NCBI GenBank assembly: GCA_035629175.1
Contig: DASPIL010000023.1
Location: forward strand, 85,801 to 149,800
Reading direction: 5' to 3'
Length of the DNA stretch: 64,000 bases
From: Verrucomicrobiia bacterium
GTDB lineage: Bacteria > Verrucomicrobiota > Verrucomicrobiia > Limisphaerales > DASXHY01
Shown here piece after piece: positions 48,171 to 56,983 of this stretch. Positions within the stretch are counted from its first letter, which is position 1. Each line of letters starts with the position of its first letter. The notes under the pieces were generated by a model, which did not search any database, had not been told where the DNA came from, and saw only the letters and a program-made list of their open reading frames with translations. The position numbers were made by a program, and so were the translations under genes.

Positions 48171-49681
48171 GCCTGAAGATTTCACGCCGTCACATGTTGC
48201 GCACGAGCACGCTGGCGCTCGCCGGTTTGTGCGCGGCCTCGCGCCGCGTGCTGGCGGGCGGCATGAACATGGAAATGGACATGCAGCCGTCCGGTAACAG
48301 TCCGGCCCTGGCGCCATTTGTGGATGCATTGCGCATTCCCCCGGTGCTCAATCCCGTGATGCGTGGCAAGACCGCGCACTACACGATGACCATGCGCGCC
48401 GGCCTTTCGAAAGTGCATAGGGATTTGCCGGCGACCGTGGTTTGGGGATTTGACGGAATCTATCCCGGTCCGACGATCTGGGCGACGCGGGGACACCCTG
48501 TGGCAATTCGACATGTCAGCCGTCTTCCGGACATGCATCAGGACGGAATGGCGGCGATGGCAATGATGTATCCCTCGGTCCACCTGCATGGGGCACACGT
48601 GGCCCCCCAGCATGACGGACATCCCCGTGAGGCTATCTCGCCGGATGCGTTTCGTGATTTTCATTATCCCAATCAGCAACGGGCTGCGACCTTGCTGTAC
48701 CATGATCATTCGCATGGCCAGACCGGCCTGCATGTGTATTACGGCATGGCTGGATGTTACTTGATCAAGGATCCGAACGAGGAAGCGTTGAACCTTCCCA
48801 CGGGCGAGTTCGATATTCCGCTCATGATCCAGGACCGGGTTTTCAAAGCAGACGGGTCGTTTCATTACATGCTTGATGCCAGCACGCGTGAGACGGGTGT
48901 GCTGGGCGACACGATCCTCGTCAACGGCGTGGTGCAACCCTATTTGAAAGTCGCGCGCAGAAAATACCGGCTCCGCATCATCAATGCATCGAACGCGCGC
49001 GCGTATCAATTGCAACTCAGCACAGCCGAGCCGCTCATCCATATTGCGACGGACGGCGGATTGCTGCCGAAGCCGGCTCCGCAGGCGGTCATTGACTTGG
49101 CGCCATTCGAGCGCGTGGATGTGGTCGTCGATTTCGGCGCCTACACGCTCGGAACGCAGGTTGTCCTGAAAAACGGCGGAAGCGGCGCAGGCTCCCTCGG
49201 GTCGATCATGCGTTTCGATGTTGATATTCCCGCAGTGGACGACTCGACCGTTCCCGATTGCTTGTCTGCGTGGGAAGACCTGCCGGTTGATGCCCAGACA
49301 CCGACGCGCGAGTTCGTGTTGAATCGAAAATCAAGTCCTGCCGGAACGGTTTGGACCATCAATGACGAACTGTATGAAATGAGCAATCCGCCCCTTGCCC
49401 AGGTAAAGCACGGCGCCCTGGAACGCTGGAGATTTCTGAATCCAACAAACCATCCGCACCCTGTCCATATTCACCTGATCCAGTTTCAAGTCCTCAACAT
49501 CAATGGCGTGCCGCAGGATCCGGCGCGACACGGCTGGAAGGATGTCCTGGTCGCGCCCCCGGGAGGAGAAATAACTGTCGCGGCGCGGTTCAAGGGGTAC
49601 ACCGGGCGCTACTTGTTCCATTGCCACAATCTCGAGCACGAGGACCTCGGCATGATGGCAGATTACGAAATTGTTCCATGA
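48167..49681 (+). CDS. Exported multicopper oxidase
   Basis: A 504-residue three-domain oxidase with a Tat-like leader (KISRRHMLRTSTLALAG). All copper motifs are present: VHLHGAHV, YHDHSHGQTGLHVYYG, HPHPVHIHLIQF, and HCHNLEHEDLGMM with His485, Cys486, His487, His491 and axial Met496. It is closest in style to CotA/bilirubin oxidase and CueO. Met/His-rich stretches (GGMNMEMDMQ, MHQDGMAAMAMM) suggest copper handling. Its start overlaps the cupredoxin stop, and its own stop overlaps the cytochrome gene start, so the three are made together. Substrate (cuprous ion, Mn, phenolics) is undetermined. Confidence 0.9.
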   Translation: MSLKISRRHMLRTSTLALAGLCAASRRVLAGGMNMEMDMQPSGNSPALAPFVDALRIPPVLNPVMRGKTAHYTMTMRAGLSKVHRDLPATVVWGFDGIYPGPTIWATRGHPVAIRHVSRLPDMHQDGMAAMAMMYPSVHLHGAHVAPQHDGHPREAISPDAFRDFHYPNQQRAATLLYHDHSHGQTGLHVYYGMAGCYLIKDPNEEALNLPTGEFDIPLMIQDRVFKADGSFHYMLDASTRETGVLGDTILVNGVVQPYLKVARRKYRLRIINASNARAYQLQLSTAEPLIHIATDGGLLPKPAPQAVIDLAPFERVDVVVDFGAYTLGTQVVLKNGGSGAGSLGSIMRFDVDIPAVDDSTVPDCLSAWEDLPVDAQTPTREFVLNRKSSPAGTVWTINDELYEMSNPPLAQVKHGALERWRFLNPTNHPHPVHIHLIQFQVLNINGVPQDPARHGWKDVLVAPPGGEITVAARFKGYTGRYLFHCHNLEHEDLGMMADYEIVP

Positions 49682-50487
49682 AGATTGTGCTTCTACTCAT
49701 CTCCGTGTTGCTGATCAGTCTCAGTCCCATGCGCGGTGATAACGCCGGCCCGTCAGCTCCCGTCATTCCATTCCTTCCTAAATCTGCCCTGCTTTGGGAT
49801 GCCGTGGAAAAGTCGGTTGAGCTGGCAGCGATGACTAACATTGCCGGCTTCACGTTCTGGGCGACCAACGTCTCTGACGGCGACGTGACGATTCACTCCA
49901 CTGAAACGTCCTGCGATTGCACTGTGGCGCAGGCGGCGAAGCTGTTGCCGTGGCGATTGGCGCCAGGTGAAGGCGGTTCCCTAAAGGTAAATCTCAACAC
50001 GCGCGGGAGGTTCGGCCTGGTCACCAAAACAATTACGGTTCATTCGTCGCACGGTTCGCAGGTGCTGACCATTCACGCCCGAATTCCACTGACCCCGGCG
50101 CCAGCAAATGTCTCGGCCCGACAGCGCGACATGATGGCGGCGCTGCAGGATCGGCAGGTTGTCTTCCAGGGAAGTTGCGCCGCATGCCATGCATTGCCCG
50201 CCGCGGGCAAGACTGGAGAGGTGCTGTTCGTCAAAGCGTGCGGTATCTGCCACACCGCAGAGCATCGCGCCGAGATGGTTCCCGACCTTGCGGCGCTTCA
50301 AAGCAAAAAGGACGAAGAGTATTGGCGAAGTTGGGTTACTCACGGAAAACCGGGAAGTCTCATGCCCGCGTTTGCGATGGAGGAGGGCGGAATCCTCGAC
50401 ACCAACCAGATCGAATCGCTCGTTGGTTACCTTCTCAAGAAATACCCGGCGGGCTCCAAGGCGGCAGCGGAGTCTCTGGCCCATTGA
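49678..50487 (+). CDS. DUF1573-cytochrome c fusion protein
   Basis: A 269-residue exported protein (signal MKIVLLLISVLLISLSPMRG). Residues about 50-140 are a DUF1573 (ASPM-SPD-2-Hydin-like) domain, with ATNVSDGDVTIHSTETSCDC and LAPGEGGSLKVNLNTRG. The C-terminal part has two heme c motifs only 21 residues apart, CAACH (167-171) and CGICH (188-192), with a possible axial Met229 (SLMPAF). Two hemes in so short a segment is unusual: either a compact diheme domain or one functional motif plus a vestigial one. The ATGA overlap with the multicopper oxidase gene makes it a likely redox partner of that enzyme. Confidence 0.82.
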   Translation: MKIVLLLISVLLISLSPMRGDNAGPSAPVIPFLPKSALLWDAVEKSVELAAMTNIAGFTFWATNVSDGDVTIHSTETSCDCTVAQAAKLLPWRLAPGEGGSLKVNLNTRGRFGLVTKTITVHSSHGSQVLTIHARIPLTPAPANVSARQRDMMAALQDRQVVFQGSCAACHALPAAGKTGEVLFVKACGICHTAEHRAEMVPDLAALQSKKDEEYWRSWVTHGKPGSLMPAFAMEEGGILDTNQIESLVGYLLKKYPAGSKAAAESLAH

Positions 50488-50498
50488 CTTAATTGCGC

Positions 50499-51362
50499 GT
50501 GAAAAAACCATCTTTCAACCGGGGCTTGCCACTCGTTCTGGCCGCTCTGCTGGCCATAACCGGTGGACTGCGAACCCTCGCAGATCATCCGCCTGACACC
50601 ATTTTTCAAACCTTTGGGTACGTTCTTGATGCGGAGGGGAATCCTGTCGTGGGCGTGGATGTTGTCGGCGATGATTGGATTGGGGAAACCTACCCTTCAA
50701 CAACGGACAGCAACGGCTATTACTCGGTAATATTTCCGGCCGAGGGGAATTACAGAATCCAGGTGAACTGCTCGCAGTTGCTGCAACAGGGTTATGCCTG
50801 TTTGCCTTATGAGGCCGTGAGCCCGGAAGCGGATCCTGTCCGGCACGACTTCATTGTCAGCGCCGCAACGCCGTTGCTGAGGATCACAAATGACGCGCTG
50901 CCGAAAGCTCACGTTGGCGCAGCCTACCATGCGCAATTGGGCGCCGCGGACGGACAACCACCCTACACGTGGCAGTTGACCCACGATTCACCGGCGTTGC
51001 CGCCTGGACTTTCGCTATCGGCCGGCGGGGTGATCTCCGGCAGCCCGACAACCAACAGCCTGTTTCCGATCAAAGTCCAGGTGAGCGATGCGAATTCCGT
51101 CATCACAAACAAGGTTCTGTTTATCACGGTGAACCGTCAGCCAACCCTTTTGCAGCCGATTTGGCGAACCAACCGATTCTCGATGCGCCTCTTTGCAGCG
51201 GCGGGTCAGAATTACACGATTCAAATGTCCACGAATCCGTCGACTGCCGGCTGGACTTCGTTGCTCGTGACGAACAATCCGAATTCGGGTTCTTACATTG
51301 TGTTCGACCCGCATGCGACGAACGCCAACCGTGTTTACCGCGTTGTAATTGGACCCGACTAG
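50499..51362 (+). CDS. Exported protein, CarboxypepD_reg plus putative Ig domain (copy 1)
   Basis: A 287-residue protein starting at GTG 50499 (an in-frame TTG lies 6 bases earlier). Signal peptide about 1-28. A carboxypeptidase-regulatory-like beta-sandwich follows (TFGYVLDAEGNPVVGVDVVG, then TTDSNGYYSV), then a putative Ig domain with the marker LPKAHVGAAYHAQLGA, PPGLSLSAGGVISGSPT, and the C-terminal NYTIQMSTNPSTAGW tail seen in neighbouring genes. It is 11 bases after the cytochrome gene and abuts a paralogue at 51363. Probably a surface or adhesion accessory protein. Confidence 0.75.
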   Translation: MKKPSFNRGLPLVLAALLAITGGLRTLADHPPDTIFQTFGYVLDAEGNPVVGVDVVGDDWIGETYPSTTDSNGYYSVIFPAEGNYRIQVNCSQLLQQGYACLPYEAVSPEADPVRHDFIVSAATPLLRITNDALPKAHVGAAYHAQLGAADGQPPYTWQLTHDSPALPPGLSLSAGGVISGSPTTNSLFPIKVQVSDANSVITNKVLFITVNRQPTLLQPIWRTNRFSMRLFAAAGQNYTIQMSTNPSTAGWTSLLVTNNPNSGSYIVFDPHATNANRVYRVVIGPD

Positions 51363-52250
51363 ATGCAAGCCAACGAACCCAAATCGATGACGGCCCCTTT
51401 TAAGCGGCGTATCCTGCGGTGTTCGCAGTCGTCACGCCTCGCGTTGGTCCTTGTCATAGCCCTGGCCCCGGTTCCGCGCGTTGAAGCTGATGGAGACGCG
51501 CTGCATGTGTTGGGTTATGTCCGCGATCACCTCGGCAATTCGCTCGCTGGCATCAACGTCCTCGGCGACGATTACGTGGGACATGTGCAGGTATCCACCA
51601 CTGACGAGAATGGTCATTTCGAAATTGAAGTTGAGCCCGAAGTCAACCTCCGCGTGCGGCCGAGTTGCGAGCAGTTGGCAACCCTTGGATTCGCTTGTCC
51701 ACCGCCTGCAACGGTCACTGCCTCAGCAGATGATATCGAGGTTGAGTTCATTCTCCATCCCGCGGCAGCGCTTGAGGTGACGACTGCGACACTGCCGAAA
51801 GCGCACCCGGGAGTGGGCTACGCAACGCACCTGAGCGCCACGGGTGGAAGTCCGCCATACGCATGGCAGCTCTCGGCAAACTCCATCCTGCCAGACGGGC
51901 TTGTTCTTGCCTCGGATGGACGAATTTCCGGAATTCCGGGGAGCACGGGGAAATTCGAAATCAATGTCCAGGTGACGGATTCCGTTTCGGCGACCGGCAG
52001 CAGGGGAATCGAACTGATTGTGCAGGCGCGGCCGGTCCTTAGTGCGATATTTGGACCAGGCAACCTCTTTTCCGTACGGGTGACGGGCGCATCGAATCAG
52101 ACCTATATCGTTCAGGTTTCGACCAACAGCGCACTTGATTCGTGGACCGCTCTTGCGGCGACCAATCATCCTGTCGCCGACTCATTTCTCGTTTCCGATC
52201 CACAATCAACTTCTGCATCGCGATTTTACCGCGTGCTGGCTGTGCCATGA
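51363..52250 (+). CDS. Exported protein, CarboxypepD_reg plus putative Ig domain (copy 2)
   Basis: A 295-residue paralogue of the preceding gene with the same layout: signal peptide (about 22-42), HVLGYVRDHLGNSLAGINVL, TTDENGHFEI, then LPKAHPGVGYATHLSATGG, LPDGLVLASDGRISGIPG and a YIVQVSTNSALDSW tail. ATG follows the upstream TAG with no gap, and its stop overlaps the next ATG. The tandem arrangement indicates duplication followed by considerable divergence. Confidence 0.75.
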   Translation: MQANEPKSMTAPFKRRILRCSQSSRLALVLVIALAPVPRVEADGDALHVLGYVRDHLGNSLAGINVLGDDYVGHVQVSTTDENGHFEIEVEPEVNLRVRPSCEQLATLGFACPPPATVTASADDIEVEFILHPAAALEVTTATLPKAHPGVGYATHLSATGGSPPYAWQLSANSILPDGLVLASDGRISGIPGSTGKFEINVQVTDSVSATGSRGIELIVQARPVLSAIFGPGNLFSVRVTGASNQTYIVQVSTNSALDSWTALAATNHPVADSFLVSDPQSTSASRFYRVLAVP

Positions 52251-53068
52251 TTCGATTCAGGCTGCGATTGCGATTCGGCATTCTGCTGTTGCTGCTCGCT
52301 GCCGTATCCGGGCACGGCGCCACAAGCTTCGTCGTAGATCATCCTGTTGCGGATGCATTCCTTGCGAGCGGTTCAATTGACAACCCCGCGATCGGCGACC
52401 TCTCGAGCTTGAATTTTGGCGGAGCAGCTACCCTGGCGATTGCGTCAGGCGGGTCGCCGAAGGGGGAATTCAGCAGCGTAGTGAAGTTCAACTTTTCAGA
52501 CGCAACCGCTGCCTTTGATTCAGTGCATGGAGCGGGAAACTGGGAAATCACTGCTGTGACGATCTCGCTTGCCAGCAACTTCGGAACTCCGGGGGCACAG
52601 CCGAACAATTCGATGTTCAATCCAGTTCACGCTGGCGGGATTGGAATAGATTGGCTGTCGCAGGACGCATGGGTTGAAGGTGTCGCCGGCAGCGGTGGAT
52701 CCGCGGGTTTTCCCGCAACGACGCTCGTAAGCTTCAATTCAATTTCCTTCCTGTTTTCAGGTTCACACGAATCACTCGGCTCCTACCCGTACGATCCTCC
52801 TGGAAACAATGTGTATGTGGACTACCCGTTTGCCCTCGCGCCGGGTTTCCTGGCGGATATGACTGCTGGAGGCGACGTCTCCCTCTACTTATACGCAACG
52901 GATGATGAAGTGAGTTTTCTCTTTAACGCGCGCAGCTTTGCATCGAATCGCCCGCGACTCACCGTGACAGCGGCCCCGATACCAGAACCTTCTTCTGCAG
53001 CGCTCACAGTAATCATGATCATTTCTGTGTCCGCATGTTGCCCGCGGCGAACGGATCGGAGTCCGTGA
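52247..53068 (+). CDS. PEP-CTERM-anchored exported protein
   Basis: A 273-residue protein with a signal peptide (IRFRLRLRFGILLLLLAAVS) and a C-terminal sorting signal: PIPEPSSAALTVIMIISVSA then basic residues. PEP-CTERM tails are processed by exosortases in Gram-negative bacteria with exopolysaccharide systems; no exosortase gene is in this window. The body is a beta-rich domain with no clear assignment (VSFNSISFLFSGSHESLG). The ATG at 52247 overlaps the upstream stop; the frame opens earlier, but this start restores the signal peptide. Confidence 0.75.
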   Translation: MIRFRLRLRFGILLLLLAAVSGHGATSFVVDHPVADAFLASGSIDNPAIGDLSSLNFGGAATLAIASGGSPKGEFSSVVKFNFSDATAAFDSVHGAGNWEITAVTISLASNFGTPGAQPNNSMFNPVHAGGIGIDWLSQDAWVEGVAGSGGSAGFPATTLVSFNSISFLFSGSHESLGSYPYDPPGNNVYVDYPFALAPGFLADMTAGGDVSLYLYATDDEVSFLFNARSFASNRPRLTVTAAPIPEPSSAALTVIMIISVSACCPRRTDRSP

Positions 53069-53070
53069 GT

Positions 53071-53946
53071 ATGCGAACGATTTTCCTGAGCTGGACGCTC
53101 ACCACCCTCGCCCTTCTCGGCCTGGCTGAGCGCACCTCGTTTGCGGGAACGAAGATCCTCAATCCCATCGCGGACACCTTTCTTCGCGATCAATTCGCAT
53201 CGGTCACGAACTTCGGTAATGTCTCTCCTTTGCTGGTCGGAATTGCGAAGGAGCCGTATTTCATTCAAAACCGGACGCTATTGAAGTTCGATTTCTCGGA
53301 AATTCCAACCAACGCGACCATTACGGGAGTGACGCTTGCCGTTGTGGTTACGCGCTCCAATACAGATCCTTCGAACTTCGATGTTAACCGGATGCTTGTA
53401 AGCTGGGCGGAGCTTGAGGCGACCTGGATCGAGCGGGAAAGCGGCGTGCCATGGGCATCGGAGGGGTGCGAACCGGGAACTGAGTACGTGTCGTCGCCCA
53501 GCGTCACGGCGGAAATTGACGGAACCTTGTTTAGCTCCGCCGGAATGATCGCTGATGTTCAAATGTGGGTGAAAGATCCGGGGACCAATTTCGGCTGGAT
53601 CGTGATCGCTACGGGCGATCAGGTTGCCACCGGCAAAATGATCGGTTCGCGTGAATCCGAATTCGCTCCAACGCTTGCCGTGGATTTCATCGTATCATCG
53701 CCTTCGCCGCCACCGCCTCCACGGTTGTTCGGAATGAAAACTGACGGCGAAGGCTTGGGCTTCTCGTTTCATGCGGAACCGAACCAGCCGTATATCGTCG
53801 AATCCCGGGAATCCCTTGCGAGCGGCAGTTGGAACCTTCTTACGAACATTCCCGCGGAGCCTCTTGAGCGGGTGATCACGATCACCAACGCTCCATCGGC
53901 TTTCCAAGGCTTCTTTCGTGTTTATCTTCCAGGCCCCGTTAATTGA
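53071..53946 (+). CDS. DNRLRE-domain exported protein
   Basis: A 291-residue protein. After the signal peptide comes a DNRLRE-like beta-sandwich (NPIADTFLRDQ, LLKFDFSEIPTNATITGVTL, and the APTLAVDFI end). A poly-Pro linker (SPSPPPPPRL) leads to the YIVESRESLASGSWNLLT tail shared with the neighbours. A GTG at 53065 would overlap the preceding stop, but the ATG at 53071 has better spacing from GGAG. DNRLRE domains occur in extracellular polymers and surface proteins. Confidence 0.75.
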   Translation: MRTIFLSWTLTTLALLGLAERTSFAGTKILNPIADTFLRDQFASVTNFGNVSPLLVGIAKEPYFIQNRTLLKFDFSEIPTNATITGVTLAVVVTRSNTDPSNFDVNRMLVSWAELEATWIERESGVPWASEGCEPGTEYVSSPSVTAEIDGTLFSSAGMIADVQMWVKDPGTNFGWIVIATGDQVATGKMIGSRESEFAPTLAVDFIVSSPSPPPPPRLFGMKTDGEGLGFSFHAEPNQPYIVESRESLASGSWNLLTNIPAEPLERVITITNAPSAFQGFFRVYLPGPVN

Positions 53947-54368
53947 TCCGTTGCGCCTGCAGCTGTCTTCTCGTTCTTCCTTCCCCGCATTGGTTAATTT
54001 CTTCGGACGCCGCGCTTTGCTTTCTCCCGCCTGTTTCTAAATGCGCACGCTGATGCGTGGGTTCCGACCTGTTGATCAATTCGAAACACGGATGACCGCG
54101 AAAACCGCGGCACCCGGACGCTCATGACCAATGATTCATGCCAGAGTCGCCTGCGATGATTACTCCTTGTGCCGGAAGCGCCGTTGCGCCCTGCGCCTGT
54201 TCTTAGCGGCTGAAACGTGCATCCACGAAAACGTTCATGCAGGGCGGCGGAATAATTCATGGATGAAAGAGCCGAGCCAGGAGCGGCCGGTACTGGCGGT
54301 GCTCAGGAGCGGGTGACGTTGAAAACCAAACTCAGCAGTGAATCCATCGACAAACCGGTGAACCCACA
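53947..54368. other. Intergenic gap splitting the exported-protein cluster
   Basis: Over 400 bases with no frame that resembles a gene on either strand. It separates the tightly coupled first half of the cluster from the galactose-oxidase-like gene and most likely contains that gene's promoter. An inverted stretch CCGCGAAAACCGCGG occurs near 54096. Nothing else recognised. Confidence 0.5.
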
Positions 54369-56921
54369 ATGAAACCCATCCCATTTTTCCACCCGATAAC
54401 ATTCTCCTTTTCCCGGATGTTGTGTGCCGCAGCGGTGCTCGCGCTCGCCGGAGCGGCCGCGAACGTGCATGTAGCGGGCGCGCCCTACAACACGGATCCC
54501 AACATGCCTTACGCAGACGTGGATCTGAGCGTGAGACCCGGCGGCACGGTGACGTGGCTGGCCCACACAAACACCGATCCGCGCCTTCACGGAAAAGTCG
54601 GGCCGCTGCTGCCGTCCCATGCAATGGCAGTTCACAACACGCTGGTCTGGAAGACCAACGAGGACACGCCGAAGATGTTGATGTTTCATCGCCATTCGGG
54701 CTACACGGCAGACGAACTTGCCAATCCGGACGTCATCAACTTCATCATCCAGAACCCCAATCCCGGAGGCCCGGGAGCGGGCGGCGGCGATACGGCTCTT
54801 TCCAATCCTGGCAACCAGTTCAACTCCGCGTTGCGCCGATCCTTCAACCAGCTCTGTTACGGCGGCTACACGATCATTCATGACGTCAGCCAGTCAGTGC
54901 CCCAGCGCATCCGGGTTGATCAATACCTTGATCTTTGCCAGCTCTACGACTGGGGACATCCCGATGCGTACAAGTACGACACCGCGGATCCGAAATACGT
55001 GACGGCGGCCCTGAACAATCACGATGCCGAGCTGAATTTTGGGGCGACGAAGAACATGGGAGTATCACGCGGCCTTTACTACGACATGTACTGTCCGGGC
55101 TTCTGCACGCTCGAGGATGGGCGCCCGATCTTCCCCGGCGGCCATGACATGAACAGCCAGAACGGGAATTATCGAATCCAGATTTATGATCCAGACAATG
55201 AAATCTGGGTGCAACGCCCGATGTCCTGCATGCGCGCCCAGTACAACGCGGATCCCGAGGATCCCTATTCGGAGTTGTTCTTCTGGTCGAGAATTACGAA
55301 CGGCCTTTCGGAACGCTCGATTTATTTCCCCATCGGTAACTCGATCAGCAATGACTGTAATCCGCACCTTTTGACGTCAATAACGGGCGTCGACTATTCC
55401 ACAAACTATCCGGCGATCCGGTTGATGAATCCGGAACGGGGAACCGTGACGCATCCTGACCCGGTGCCGAGTGATATGCGCTATGCGCGCTGGTATCCTG
55501 GATGTGTCGCGTTGCCGGGCAACAAGGCGTTCATCTTCGGAGGATGGGACCGCGACGAGATTGCGATTCCTACTGGAACCGCTCCCAATTCGAGTTCCAC
55601 GTGGTTGACCAACTTCTTCGCGAGCGAAACCTGGAGCAATAGCCTGCCTTGGAATTTCAAACTGGCTGGCTTTCTCTCCTCGGCCGCGGGCACGCCGGCA
55701 AACCAGGTGACCCAGCCGGTGCCCGAAGTCTACGACGGCAACACTGACACAACGATTGCACTGGAAAACGCGCGTCTGCTGCATCCCGCCTGGTATCCGA
55801 ATTCCTGCGTCGTCCAGACGGGAACCAACGCGCACGATTGGAAGGTCCTGGTGAATTCCGGCATTCTCTTTGAGGACGCCGCCGAAGCCGGCGGTGAGCT
55901 CGGGAGCGCTTCGTCCGAACAGGCAGCGCGCCACACCTATCTCGTGGACGTCCAGGGTGCGATGGCCGATTCGGATCGGGAAACGCCGAATGTCCGTGAA
56001 GGCAAGTGGCTGAAGTATGTCGACACGGCGACAAACATCTTCGCGCCGTTCTCTGCCAATGCGGACATGATGGAACTCGATACGAACGGCATGGTGCTGT
56101 CGCATCGCCTGTATCACATCGGGGGACGCAACACCTCAAGCGCAGTCACAGCGAGCAGCATGTATCTGGAGATGGCGAGCCTGAGCAAGCCCCGCCTGCC
56201 CGGCGAGCCTCCGATCCCGATGCCCAAGTGGACAACGATTCCTGGTTCGCTCGTCGTGCGTGCCCGCCAGAATTACGCCACGCCAATGCCTGATGGAAAA
56301 ATCTGCATCATCGGCGGAAACGGCACCGGGAATTCTGGAATGGAGGCATGGAGCATGCACGTTCAAATCCTGGATCCTGCGACAGGCCTGATCAGCACGA
56401 TGGACAAGAGCCAGGTGCCGCGGGATGAGCACGGCATCATCCACCTCTGGCCCGATGGCCGGGTTTACATGGGTGGCCAGAACCGCAACGGCTTGACCCC
56501 TGCCGGCAATCCCTTCGCGCCCGCTGGCGACTCGGACCTGGGGGTTGCTTCGGCGCAGTTCTTCACGCCGCCCTACCTGTTTGATGCGAACACCAACGAG
56601 GCAGTGCGCCCAGTGATCACGGCTTATCCATCGCAGATCGACTACGGTATCAACTTCGACGTGACCGTGGATAACGCAGAGAGCATCGGGTCTGTGTGCA
56701 TCATCCGAACAGGATCAATGTCGCACAGTCTCTGCACGGATCGGCGTTACATCAAACTGCCATTCACTCGCACTGGCGGCAACGTCCTCCGCGTCACGGC
56801 GCCCAAGCTGCCGGGAACCGCGATCGGCGGTTATTACATGCTCTTCGTCGTGAATGAAAACGGAACGCCATGTCATGCGAAGAAGGTTGTGGTCGGCTCG
56901 GCTGTCGCCTCAAGAGACTAG
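54369..56921 (+). CDS. Exported galactose/glyoxal oxidase-like copper protein with altered active site
   Basis: An 850-residue protein with signal peptide (ending near 36). An N-terminal extension of about 200 residues precedes a Kelch-type seven-bladed propeller and the C-terminal DUF1929-like domain (PPYLFDANTNEAVRPVI, then GTAIGGYYMLFVVNENG). Aligned by eye with fungal galactose oxidase: Cys242 in MYCPGF matches the cross-link Cys228, Tyr376 in ARWYPG matches Tyr272, His688 matches His496, and His786 in SMSHSLCTDRR matches His581. The axial Tyr495 position is Glu687 (PRDEHGIIHLWPDG). The family oxidises primary alcohols or aldehydes to give hydrogen peroxide. Whether this protein is active is open. 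Confidence 0.78.
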   Translation: MKPIPFFHPITFSFSRMLCAAAVLALAGAAANVHVAGAPYNTDPNMPYADVDLSVRPGGTVTWLAHTNTDPRLHGKVGPLLPSHAMAVHNTLVWKTNEDTPKMLMFHRHSGYTADELANPDVINFIIQNPNPGGPGAGGGDTALSNPGNQFNSALRRSFNQLCYGGYTIIHDVSQSVPQRIRVDQYLDLCQLYDWGHPDAYKYDTADPKYVTAALNNHDAELNFGATKNMGVSRGLYYDMYCPGFCTLEDGRPIFPGGHDMNSQNGNYRIQIYDPDNEIWVQRPMSCMRAQYNADPEDPYSELFFWSRITNGLSERSIYFPIGNSISNDCNPHLLTSITGVDYSTNYPAIRLMNPERGTVTHPDPVPSDMRYARWYPGCVALPGNKAFIFGGWDRDEIAIPTGTAPNSSSTWLTNFFASETWSNSLPWNFKLAGFLSSAAGTPANQVTQPVPEVYDGNTDTTIALENARLLHPAWYPNSCVVQTGTNAHDWKVLVNSGILFEDAAEAGGELGSASSEQAARHTYLVDVQGAMADSDRETPNVREGKWLKYVDTATNIFAPFSANADMMELDTNGMVLSHRLYHIGGRNTSSAVTASSMYLEMASLSKPRLPGEPPIPMPKWTTIPGSLVVRARQNYATPMPDGKICIIGGNGTGNSGMEAWSMHVQILDPATGLISTMDKSQVPRDEHGIIHLWPDGRVYMGGQNRNGLTPAGNPFAPAGDSDLGVASAQFFTPPYLFDANTNEAVRPVITAYPSQIDYGINFDVTVDNAESIGSVCIIRTGSMSHSLCTDRRYIKLPFTRTGGNVLRVTAPKLPGTAIGGYYMLFVVNENGTPCHAKKVVVGSAVASRD

Positions 56922-56937
56922 GAAGTTGGAAACGTGA

Positions 56938-56965
56938 GCAGCCGGGTCTCGCCAGACCCGGCTGC
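56938..56965. repeat. Perfect 12-bp inverted repeat
   Basis: GCAGCCGGGTCT (56938-56949) and AGACCCGGCTGC (56954-56965), loop CGCC, 16 bases after the oxidase-like gene. There is no T-tract, so it is either a Rho-assisted terminator, an mRNA-stabilising hairpin or a REP-like element. Confidence 0.7.
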
Positions 56966-56983
56966 CGGAAGACGAGATAGAAG

